From Bog-473 sp049513455 (lineage in GTDB: Bacteria > Actinomycetota > Acidimicrobiia > Acidimicrobiales > RAAP-2), in assembly GCA_049513455.1 (NCBI GenBank), contig JBEKWB010000006.1, positions 62,001 to 126,000 on the forward strand: a DNA stretch of 64,000 nt, given 5' to 3'. Below are positions 46,855 to 54,541 of this stretch, one piece after another. The notes under the pieces were generated by a model that saw only the letters and a program-made list of their open reading frames with translations, ran no database searches and was not told the DNA's origin. Each line of letters starts with the position of its first letter. Position 1 is the stretch's first letter. Made by a program: the position numbers and the translations under genes.

Positions 46855-48209
46855 TAAGAGAAGTAGTCGTAGTACTCGAGGCCGAGGTGGGTGATGGGCT
46901 CCTCACCGGCCAGGAAGCGCAGCGTGTTCTTGAGCTTGGTCAGCTGGATGAACAGGTCGTGCTCGGGGTAGACCCCGGGCGCACTCTGCGGCGACTTGAA
47001 GTAGAAGGACAACCACTCCTGGATGCCGCGCATCCCGGCCCGCTGGGCCAGGTCCGCGAAGAGCAGCAGGTCGAGGACGAGCGGCGCCGCCAGGATCGAG
47101 TCGCGGCAGAGGAAGTTGACCTTGAGCTGCATCGGATAGCCGAGCCATCCGAAGATGTCGATGTTGTCCCACCCCTCCTTGTTGTCGCCCCGGGGCGGGT
47201 AGTAGTTGATCGAGACCTGGTGCTCGATGTCGCCGTAGAGCTCGGGGTAGAGCTCGGGCTGCATGATGCCCTCCAGAACGCCGAGCTTGGACTGCTCCTT
47301 GGCCCGGAAGCTGTCGGGGTCCTGGAGGACTTCGCCGTCCCGGTTCCCCAAGATGTTGGTCGAGTACCACCCTGAGAGCCCGAGCATCCGCGCCTTGATC
47401 ATCGGGGCCAGAACCGTCTTCACCATGGTCTGACCGGTCTTGAGGTCCTTGCCGGCGATCGCCGCCGAGTGCTCGAGGGCGTACCGGGTGAGCGCCGGCG
47501 TGTCGATGGACAGGTTCGGTGAGCAGTTGACGAAGGGGAGCCCGAGGCCGAGCCCGGCGTAGGCGTAGAGCATGCTCGGGGCGATGGCGCGGTCGCTGCG
47601 GTCGAGCGCGGCCTCGAAGGCCTCGAGGCTGTGGTACGCCTCGTGATCGGGGAGCAGCGCCTCGGTCGACCCGGTCCACACCATGACGCCCCGGGCCGAC
47701 CCCTTGGCCTCCATGAAAGTGGTGATGTCGGCCCTGATCGCCTCGACCCGCTGACGATGCGTCTCCTCGCCCCGCGTGTTCGGCCCGTCCACCTGGGTGA
47801 CGTAGGACGAGTCGAACACGGCCGGGAGGGGGCGGACCGTGCGCAGGTAGGCGCCGACCCGCTCGATGGACGGCTGATCGAGGACCCCGGCCCGGGTCGC
47901 GGCGACGAAGGCGTCGTCGGGGAACGGATCCCAGGCGCAGAAGTCGAGCTGGTGGAGCGAGGCCAGGGGGACCAGATCGCCGATGCGGGTGACCCGCTGC
48001 TCGTCACGCCGGCCGAGGCGCACCGTTCCGAACTGGGAGAGCGAGCCGATGGGCTGGCCCGAGCCGCCCCTGATCGCCTCGACCCCGGCGATCAGCGTCG
48101 TCGCGACGGCGCCGAGGCCCACGCAGAACACGGCGAGCCGGCCGTCGGCCGGCGCGATCTGAGGTCGGCTCGGAAGGGAACCCTGCGGCACGTGCTCGCC
48201 TGAGGTCAT
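46854..48209 (-). CDS. ino1: Inositol-3-phosphate synthase
   Basis: NAD-dependent isomerisation of glucose-6-phosphate to inositol-3-phosphate, the entry to phosphatidylinositol and mycothiol in actinobacteria. The 451 aa have N-terminal LAVFCVGLGAVATTLIAGVEA, a G-x-G-x-x-x-T variant of the NAD motif, then VVWTGSTEALLPD-like VMVWTGSTEALLP, GKDLKTGQTMVKTVLAPM with the conserved catalytic lysines, GWYSTNILGNRDGEVL and FGWLGYPMQLKVNFLCRDSILAAPLVLDL. The length suits the longer bacterial/eukaryotic-like form and not the 360-aa mycobacterial Ino1. ATG 48209 has only a weak Shine-Dalgarno. PI and mannosyl lipids would link it to the envelope cluster. Confidence 0.92.
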   Translation of the reverse strand: MTSGEHVPQGSLPSRPQIAPADGRLAVFCVGLGAVATTLIAGVEAIRGGSGQPIGSLSQFGTVRLGRRDEQRVTRIGDLVPLASLHQLDFCAWDPFPDDAFVAATRAGVLDQPSIERVGAYLRTVRPLPAVFDSSYVTQVDGPNTRGEETHRQRVEAIRADITTFMEAKGSARGVMVWTGSTEALLPDHEAYHSLEAFEAALDRSDRAIAPSMLYAYAGLGLGLPFVNCSPNLSIDTPALTRYALEHSAAIAGKDLKTGQTMVKTVLAPMIKARMLGLSGWYSTNILGNRDGEVLQDPDSFRAKEQSKLGVLEGIMQPELYPELYGDIEHQVSINYYPPRGDNKEGWDNIDIFGWLGYPMQLKVNFLCRDSILAAPLVLDLLLFADLAQRAGMRGIQEWLSFYFKSPQSAPGVYPEHDLFIQLTKLKNTLRFLAGEEPITHLGLEYYDYFS

Positions 48210-48439
48210 CGGCTACACCCGTTCTCTGGAGGATGGGATCTGTGGAGGCTCGAGCCGCCAGGACCTCCCCGGCCAGGCACTCGGCGCAGGAGAGCGATGC
48301 TAGTGCCCGTTGCACCATTCGAACGGCATTGGTGGAGCCGGATGGGGAGCGCAACTCTTGATGCAACGACCGGGCCCGGGGAGTCCCGGACGTGACCGGG
48401 CGGCCCATGGTGGGACGGCTGTCGGGTCGGCTCGTCCGA

Positions 48440-49288
48440 TCAGGGATGGGCGGCGAGGTGCTCCAGCAGCAAGCCGTTCAGTTGGTCGGCGGCCAGTTCG
48501 GGAATCCAGTGGTCCACCCCTTCGAGCACCTCGTAGCGAAATGGCCCCGTCATGTAGAGCGCGCAGCCCTCGGCCGCCTCGCGAGAGATGGCGGGGTCCA
48601 GTGTGCTCCATACGAACAAGGTCGGTACCGATACGGGGGGCACGTCGCGCATGAGGGTCGGATGTGTCGCTCGGTACCAGTTGAGGCCGCCGGTGAGCGC
48701 TCCGGGTTCTGCGTGCACCGCGGCGTGTTCGGCGGCATCTTCGGGAGCGAGTCCGACGGCATCGAATAAGCGGCGGATCCCCTGGCCATCGTCGCCCTGC
48801 AGCATGCGCTCGCCGGCATCTCCGGGAGAGCGGAACACGTCGATATAGCTGGACATCTCATGCTGTCGCCCCTCGGGCACCGCATAGGCGTCGGCGAAGG
48901 CTTCCGGATGCGGAACGGATACCGCGGTCAACGTCCGAAGTCGGTCGGGGTGACGCGCCGCGACAATCCACGCCACGATGGCCCCCCAGTCGTGGCCGAC
49001 CAGATCGATCGTGTCGAAGCCCAGCGCATCGCAGAGGTCGATCACGTCCGCCACGAGGTGATCGATGCCGTAGGGCTCTATCCCGTCAGGACGTGCGCCA
49101 GGGGAGTAGCCCCGCTGATCCGGGGCCACGCACCGAAAACCGGCCTCGCCCAGGGTGGCCAACTGGGCCTTCCACTCCCCCGCCGACTGGGGGAATCCGT
49201 GTAAGAACACCACCGCCCGACCGTCGTCGGGCCCCGTGGTGAGCATGCGGAAGGTCAGTTCGCCCAGGGACAACTCTGTTTTTTCCAT
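48440..49288 (-). CDS. Alpha/beta hydrolase, epoxide hydrolase-like
   Basis: Cytoplasmic hydrolase of 282 aa. The oxyanion motif VVFLHGFPQSAGEW, nucleophile Asp in LVGHDWGAIVAWIVA, acid Asp in FVWSTLDPAISREA and catalytic His in LEGVDHWIPE give an Asp-His-Asp triad as in epoxide hydrolases and haloalkane dehalogenases. HGFP and two cap-domain tyrosines (YIDVF, NWYRATHP) favour epoxide hydrolase. ATG 49288 is used because homology begins at about residue 5; TAGTTT lies 8 nt upstream, suggesting a near-leaderless mRNA. It is divergent from the LLM oxidoreductase. A detoxification or catabolic role is inferred. Confidence 0.85.
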   Translation of the reverse strand: MEKTELSLGELTFRMLTTGPDDGRAVVFLHGFPQSAGEWKAQLATLGEAGFRCVAPDQRGYSPGARPDGIEPYGIDHLVADVIDLCDALGFDTIDLVGHDWGAIVAWIVAARHPDRLRTLTAVSVPHPEAFADAYAVPEGRQHEMSSYIDVFRSPGDAGERMLQGDDGQGIRRLFDAVGLAPEDAAEHAAVHAEPGALTGGLNWYRATHPTLMRDVPPVSVPTLFVWSTLDPAISREAAEGCALYMTGPFRYEVLEGVDHWIPELAADQLNGLLLEHLAAHP

Positions 49289-49366
49289 AGGGGGCGAAAC
49301 TACCGTCGAGCACGCTGCCCGTGCGTGGCTACTTGGGCGTGAGGGGATCACCGCCCCGGCTGCGCT

Positions 49367-49401
49367 CACCGGGGCACCGGGGCACCGGGGCACCGGGGCA
49401 C
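49367..49401 (+). repeat. 8-bp tandem repeat (CACCGGGG), about 4.4 copies
   Basis: Four exact copies plus CAC, in the intergenic region between the divergent hydrolase and LLM genes, 94 bp before the LLM ATG. The unit length is not a multiple of three, so the array could vary in length without coding constraint. Confidence 0.9.
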
Positions 49402-49494
49402 AAATGCGGGGCGGCTACGGTTCGATGCGGGGGCGAAGTCCGGCCACGGGGCCCTCGCCACAGGGGCACGACACAGGGGGGTAGGCAACAGAAG

Positions 49495-50517
49495 ATGGGC
49501 AGCGACACGAAAGTGGAATTCTCGGCGATCGGCTTCTGTCCCGCGTTCGCCGGAGCCGACGTGGGGCGCCTCTATGAGGACCTCGGCTACGACATCAAGC
49601 AATTTGGCGAGAACCACAACCAGTCAGCCGATGTCTTCGCCGAGATGCGCGACGCGGCTGCCGCGACGTCACGCATCCGCCTGCTGGCCGGCCCGGCCAA
49701 CTTCGTGACCCGGGACCCGGGCGTGATCGCGTCGGGGGTTGCTGCCGTACAGGTGGCCAGCGCAGGGCGGGCTATCTGCGGGATAGCCCGCGGGGACTCC
49801 GCCGTCATGCTGGCCGGAAAACGGCCGCAGCGTCATGACGATCTCGTGCGGGACCTCGGCTTCCTGCAGACTTACCTCGGGGGCGGCTCGCTGCAGTTCG
49901 GCGACGAGCGGAGCAGTCTGGAGTGGCTCGGCGATCTGCCCTATTCACCGGTTCCCGTGGAGCTGGTCTGCAGCGGCCCCCGTACGATCGCCCTGGCCGC
50001 CGCAGTGGCCGATCGCATCGGTCTCAGCGTCGGCGGCAATCCGGAACGGATTCGGTGGGCCATGGAAATCATCGGTGCCTCCCTGGCCGACCACGGGCGC
50101 AGCCCCGCCGACATCACCGTTTGCGCATACCTTCCCATTGCCGTCACCTCGGACCGCGAGAGTGGTCGGAAGGCGCTCGTGCCGCGGACGGCCGGATGGG
50201 CCCACATGTCGAGCTTCCCGGGCAACGATCTGTCCGCGCAGCCAGCGATCCTGCAGCGGGTGACGACCAAGCTGCGTTCCGGCTATGACTACCGGTTCCA
50301 CACCGAATCCGCACCGCTCGAAAATGCCAACACGGCGATGGTCGATCCGGAGTTCGCCGACTGGTTCGGCGTGGGCGGCCCGCCGTCGTACGTGGCCGAG
50401 CGACTCATCGAGCTGGTAGAGCTCGGCGTCGGGTGCTTCGGGGTCGCGGTGCCACGGCACGAACACGATGAGATCGCCACCGAGGTGATGCCGGCCGTCC
50501 GAAAGGCGGTCAGCTGA
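49495..50517 (+). CDS. LLM-class oxidoreductase, probably F420-dependent
   Basis: TIM-barrel oxidoreductase of 340 aa. It begins VEFSAIGFCPAF, and has ADVFAEMRDAAAATSRIRLLAGPANFVTRDPGVIASGVAAVQ, the luciferase-like strand/helix repeat with a typical loop, then GRAICGIARGDSAVM (G-x-G-R-G-D cofactor-phosphate region). F420 is the common cofactor of this class in actinobacteria; FMN cannot be excluded. ATG 49495 is chosen at the start of homology; GGGGGG lies about 12 nt upstream. It may act on a lipid or xenobiotic along with the neighbouring oxygenases, which is inference. It ends 7 bp from the convergent FtsX-like gene. Confidence 0.85.
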   Translation: MGSDTKVEFSAIGFCPAFAGADVGRLYEDLGYDIKQFGENHNQSADVFAEMRDAAAATSRIRLLAGPANFVTRDPGVIASGVAAVQVASAGRAICGIARGDSAVMLAGKRPQRHDDLVRDLGFLQTYLGGGSLQFGDERSSLEWLGDLPYSPVPVELVCSGPRTIALAAAVADRIGLSVGGNPERIRWAMEIIGASLADHGRSPADITVCAYLPIAVTSDRESGRKALVPRTAGWAHMSSFPGNDLSAQPAILQRVTTKLRSGYDYRFHTESAPLENANTAMVDPEFADWFGVGGPPSYVAERLIELVELGVGCFGVAVPRHEHDEIATEVMPAVRKAVS

Positions 50518-50524
50518 GGTCCGT

Positions 50525-53062
50525 CTATTCGGCTCGCAGGACCAGCGCAGTCGGGGTCCTCGCCGCGATCCGGCCCGGGATCGCCGCGACGACGTTGGCG
50601 AGCACGAGCGCGCCCAGGGCGATGAGGACAATGCTGAGAATGGGGACGCTCGGCAGAGGCACGGCGTGGATGTCACGCGCGAACAGGTTCCACAGCGAGC
50701 GTCCGGCCACGATCCCGAGCGGCACCCCCACCACGATCCCCAGGGCGATCGCAACGGTCGCCTGCCATGCCACCGTGGCCGCCAGCTGAAGTTGGGTGAA
50801 CCCGAGCGTCTTCAACAGGGCCAGTTCACGTCGGCGACGACGCACGGAAGCGACCAGCGTAAGGCCGAGGGCGATGACTGCCCCCGCAGCCAGGGCCGCT
50901 CCCAGGAAGCCCGGCACGTTCCCGATCGAGCGATAGTTGGCGATCTCAGCCGGTCGCAGCACCCCGACCACGCCGCCTGCGCTGTCGGGCGACGCGTTGA
51001 GCGTCGTGTCGATCCGACGCAAGGAGCGGCTGGCCAGTGTCGGGTTGGCCCGGGGCTTGAAGCGGATGAGGAACGCGTTCGGTCCCGGGATGGTGCTCTC
51101 CTGGAGGTTGCGCGCGGTGGCCGGTATCAGGGTGTAATCCAACAACGCGCCTGTCCCCATCTCCAGGTGCGGGCCTTGTGTGCCGATGGCGGGCATTGTG
51201 GCCGTCCCCGCAATGATCAGGCGGGTCGGTTTCGCCACCCCGTTGCTCACCGTGACCGTTTCGCCCACACGTGCGTGGAGGTCGGCCAGCGTGGTGGCCC
51301 CGAGGACCACCTGGTTCGCCGCATCGAAGCCGTGCCCTGAGAGGAGGGGCGGCTGCACCGGGGCACCCGGGCTCCCGCCGAGAACCGGCACCCTCTGGTC
51401 GTCGATCTTGAGAGTGTCGAAGTACACGCCGCTGATGCCGGACACGTAGGGGTCGTGCTCGAGGAGTGTGGTCGCCTCGTGCTGCGGCAGATCCTCGTCG
51501 CCGGAGAAGCCCGACAAGAGCATGGAGTTCCAGTTCCATCCGTAGAGCGACGGATGCGAGACCAGCGTGTCCAGGCTGGAGCCGAAGGTGAAGGTGCCGG
51601 TCACGACGGTGATCGCCAGCACGGCGCCCAAAATGGCCGAGCGCACCGGAACGGCGCTGCGTCCGCTCCCGGGCTCCAGAGCGAAGCGGACCCCGGCCAC
51701 GGCCGACACCGGCAACCCCGCGGAGGCCATCGCCCGGACCACGGCCGATGCCCGTGCGACCGCGCCCCGACTGCGTCCCGCCTCCCTGTGGGGGGCCGCT
51801 CGATACGCGAGACCCACCGACAGAGCTCCAAGAATCGCGACAAGTGCCAGCACGCCGAAACCGAGGACCGTCCAGTCGAATGCCACCCCGGGGTACGGGT
51901 ACACGGGACGCACCGGCCCGATAGGTGCGAGCGGCGAGAGCGCCACTGCCACCGCGAACGCCAAGAACGCGCCCAGGACCACCGCGCCGAGGACGCCGAG
52001 CAGCCCGTCGGCCGCGGTCACGACCGGCCGCGCTCCCAGCGCGCGGAGCACACCGGCATCGTCGGCCCCCAGGCGCAGTTGGCGTCCGATCACCTGGGCC
52101 GCGATGAGAATGGCGGCCAGGCCCGCGATCCCCCCGAACACCCCGAGGGCGATCGCCTCGGGTCGGATGGCCCGTTCGGCCGTGGCCACGGCGAGCGCAA
52201 CTTCGCCTTCGCCACCTCCGGAACCGGCGGCGGCAGCCGTGAGGCGCTTTCCGAGAACCGCATCGACCTCCGATTGCACGTGGGGTATCTCGCGAGCGCC
52301 GCCGTCGACCTGCAGCGAGCTCGAGGAGTACGTGGCGCAGCATTGCGCCAACTCGCGGGTCAGGGCCGGCGTGAACAGAGCCACCTGCGACCCGAGCGCG
52401 TCGACGTCGTCCTGCACGACCGTGGGGGCAAAGACGACGATGCCGACGAGGCGGAGATCGACTACCCGTACAGGCGGGGTCGCCTTCGCCGAGCAGCAGT
52501 CCGGAGAGAGCAACTGGGCATCGGAATTGAATCCGAGACGCACCGTCGAGCCGATGTGCAGCCCGAGCTCGTGGGCGGCCTGGGCGTTCATCACCACCTC
52601 ATCGCGTCGCGCCGGATCAGCCAGACGTCCCTGCACGAGCGTGACCCGATCCTCTTTCGTGAAATCGCCGTCGGTCGAGCCCTCGAAGACCGGCGGTTTC
52701 TCACCGGGTTGGGTGTGCGTGTGCAGGTGGCTGAGGAGGACGAGATTGGCGTCGAAGCCGACGTCGGTCTCGGCCTCGCTGACGTGGGGGAGGTGGGCGA
52801 TCGCACGCGCCCGGGCCGGGTAGTACCCGGAGTTGTCCCCGATCGCCGGGTCCAAAAAGCCATCGAACGCCTGCACCTGGGCCGGTTTGGTACTGGCTGC
52901 GTAGACCGGGAACGAGGACTGCGTGCGGCGGGCACCGGCGATGGAGCCCATGGCCAGGCCGCCGACCAGACCGATGAGGAGGATGAGCGTCGCATAGCCG
53001 GGCCAGCGGCGACCGAAGGTGGCCCGGAACCGATAGAAAGCGACCCGGAGAAGGGAGCTCAT
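50525..53062 (-). CDS. FtsX/MacB-like ABC permease, two-module type
   Basis: Membrane protein of 845 aa. An N-terminal helix (YATLILLIGLVGGLAMGSIAGA) precedes a large extracytoplasmic domain, then a first FtsX block near residues 290-400, a central helix with a second extracytoplasmic domain and a C-terminal FtsX block (VALGLTLVASVRRRRRELALLKTLGFTQLQLAATVAWQ, the signature RRRRREL-LLK-LG-T). The paired arrangement matches LolC/MacB-like lipoprotein or antibiotic exporters. No ATPase is adjacent, though such permeases need one. ATG 53062 has GGGGAGG 15 nt upstream. It is a paralogue of the 54542-56968 gene. Confidence 0.85.
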   Translation of the reverse strand: MSSLLRVAFYRFRATFGRRWPGYATLILLIGLVGGLAMGSIAGARRTQSSFPVYAASTKPAQVQAFDGFLDPAIGDNSGYYPARARAIAHLPHVSEAETDVGFDANLVLLSHLHTHTQPGEKPPVFEGSTDGDFTKEDRVTLVQGRLADPARRDEVVMNAQAAHELGLHIGSTVRLGFNSDAQLLSPDCCSAKATPPVRVVDLRLVGIVVFAPTVVQDDVDALGSQVALFTPALTRELAQCCATYSSSSLQVDGGAREIPHVQSEVDAVLGKRLTAAAAGSGGGEGEVALAVATAERAIRPEAIALGVFGGIAGLAAILIAAQVIGRQLRLGADDAGVLRALGARPVVTAADGLLGVLGAVVLGAFLAFAVAVALSPLAPIGPVRPVYPYPGVAFDWTVLGFGVLALVAILGALSVGLAYRAAPHREAGRSRGAVARASAVVRAMASAGLPVSAVAGVRFALEPGSGRSAVPVRSAILGAVLAITVVTGTFTFGSSLDTLVSHPSLYGWNWNSMLLSGFSGDEDLPQHEATTLLEHDPYVSGISGVYFDTLKIDDQRVPVLGGSPGAPVQPPLLSGHGFDAANQVVLGATTLADLHARVGETVTVSNGVAKPTRLIIAGTATMPAIGTQGPHLEMGTGALLDYTLIPATARNLQESTIPGPNAFLIRFKPRANPTLASRSLRRIDTTLNASPDSAGGVVGVLRPAEIANYRSIGNVPGFLGAALAAGAVIALGLTLVASVRRRRRELALLKTLGFTQLQLAATVAWQATVAIALGIVVGVPLGIVAGRSLWNLFARDIHAVPLPSVPILSIVLIALGALVLANVVAAIPGRIAARTPTALVLRAE

Positions 53063-53272
53063 GCTGTAGTCGGACCTCCCCTGACGATATGTTCGGGCCT
53101 GCCATCGGAGTCTGAACACTCCTTTGGGTGCCGTCGAGGTGGTTAGCCGCACGACGGCGATGGTGTTAGTACCTCCGGGCCTTCGGCCGGCCGTCGACCG
53201 CTTCTCGATGCGGGTGCTGTTCGGCCGATCGGTGACAGCGGGGGCGAAGCAGTCACAAATTCGTCTTTGTCG

Positions 53273-53309
53273 CAGACGCGTGGGGATTACCCCGGACGGG
53301 GCGTCACGG
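53273..53309 (+). repeat. Dispersed repeat, copy 2
   Basis: Starts CAGACGCGTG and contains GGATTACCCCGGACGG (53284-53299), with TCACGG after 4 nt. It lies in the 264-bp gap (53063-53326) between the FtsX-like gene and the small membrane-protein gene. The rest of that gap has no recognisable feature beyond a possible -10 (TATCGT, 53094-53099, minus strand) for the FtsX-like gene. Confidence 0.65.
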
Positions 53310-53326
53310 GGCGACAGCCCGCTCCG

Positions 53327-53782
53327 TCAGGCCGCCACAGCCGGTAGCTGCCAACGCGCCACCGAAAAGGCGAGGATGAGCGGCACGTCCGTGGCGAACA
53401 AGAACAGCAGCACGCTGAACAGGGCCAGTTCATGCGAGGGGGTGTGGTCGAAGATGAACACAAACTCGAGGATTCCGGCGATGACGAAATAGGCGAGCAA
53501 CGTCCAACCGAGGACCCGGAAGAACGGTGTCCAGGCGAAGTCCTTCACTCGAGCCAGCAAGATGACGTTGACGATGAGCACGACACCGGCCGCCACGGCC
53601 AGTGCGATCGGAGCGGACAGAGAAGGGGCCTTCCCGTAGTTCGCCGCCATCAGTACGCCGCCGGCGACTGTCATGGCCAAGGTCAGGGCGCCCAACCTTG
53701 CCACCGGCGGAAAGTTACCCTGGCGCAGGTCCGCCTCGTCCGGACCGACTCCGGGAGGCACCGTCTCCTGGGCCGTCGTCAT
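53327..53782 (-). CDS. Small membrane protein, four helices, unknown function
   Basis: Protein of 151 aa with hydrophobic segments at about residues 30-50, 58-78, 90-112 and 120-145 (VLGWTLLAYFVIAGILEFVFIF, LFSVLLFLFATDVPLILAFSV). No motif allows a functional call. Its ATG overlaps the stop of the 222-aa membrane protein as ATGA (53779-53782), indicating coupled expression of two membrane subunits. It is flanked by two FtsX-like permease genes on the same strand. An accessory membrane subunit is possible, but I cannot support one specifically. Confidence 0.72.
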   Translation of the reverse strand: MTTAQETVPPGVGPDEADLRQGNFPPVARLGALTLAMTVAGGVLMAANYGKAPSLSAPIALAVAAGVVLIVNVILLARVKDFAWTPFFRVLGWTLLAYFVIAGILEFVFIFDHTPSHELALFSVLLFLFATDVPLILAFSVARWQLPAVAA

Positions 53783-54447
53783 CGGCTGGCCAGAAAGGTC
53801 ATGATCACGATGGTCGCTATCTGCATGGCGCCGGTGATCCCGGCGGTGTAGATGAACACCTTCATGAGCCGGCCGATCCGCTCCCCGTTTGGCCGTGGCT
53901 TCTTGAGCTCGAAGAGCACGGCCAAGTTGGCCGGCTCCAAGAGGCCGAGCGCGATGACCGCCATCACCGCGACGATGACATAGGAGGCGACCAGCCACCC
54001 GTGGTGAGGGTAGGCGGCGTCGAGATGGCCGAGATGGCGGGCCAGCTGAAAACCGGCTCCCAGCGTCATGGCCACCAAGGTGGGCATGATGAGCAGCATC
54101 TTGGGCATGAACCGGGTCGTGAACTCGATACGGCCCTGCACCGACATGCTCCCGAGGATCGGTCCGACGATGAATCCGAGGAACAGATCGATGCTGGTCC
54201 ACAGACCGCCGCCACCCACATGGAAGAAGTCCAGCGCCCACAAGGAGTTCGTGGATATGGCCACGATCAACCCGATCAGAACAGCGGCGACGATCGGGAG
54301 CCCGCGCACCGGCACAATTGAGAACGCAGGAATCACGGGAGGGCCCGGCGCGTGGGCCGGCGGGCCTACGCCCGCCGCGGTCCCGGGATCGGCCCCGGCA
54401 TGGGTATCCGGAGTCGGCCCCGGATCAGTGAGCACCGTATCGGTCAT
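53779..54447 (-). CDS. Membrane protein, five helices, DUF2269-like
   Basis: Protein of 222 aa. A proline/alanine-rich N-terminus of about 45 residues is followed by helices VAAVLIGLIVAISTNSLWAL, DLFLGFIVGPILGSM, MLLIMPTLVAMTLGAGFQL, ASYVIVAVMAVIALGLL and VFIYTAGITGAMQIATIVIM. FFHVGGGGLW and the long helix with conserved FxHxxGGGLW recall DUF2269/CopD-like proteins, but the match is by eye. ATG 54447 has GGCGGAG about 9 nt upstream. It is coupled to the 151-aa protein downstream. Function unknown; a membrane redox role is a guess from the histidine-containing helix start. Confidence 0.65.
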   Translation of the reverse strand: MTDTVLTDPGPTPDTHAGADPGTAAGVGPPAHAPGPPVIPAFSIVPVRGLPIVAAVLIGLIVAISTNSLWALDFFHVGGGGLWTSIDLFLGFIVGPILGSMSVQGRIEFTTRFMPKMLLIMPTLVAMTLGAGFQLARHLGHLDAAYPHHGWLVASYVIVAVMAVIALGLLEPANLAVLFELKKPRPNGERIGRLMKVFIYTAGITGAMQIATIVIMTFLASR

Positions 54448-54541
54448 GTCGTTCTCCGCCTGTCGCGTCGTCCTTCACCAAAGCCGCTACTACGCCAACA
54501 CCACGAGAAGAGTATTCGCTCGAGCGTATGCGTGCACGGGA

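Noticed and set aside
49367..49401. A possible CRISPR array
   Set aside because: The units are 8 bp with no spacers and no cas genes are in the window. It is a simple tandem repeat.
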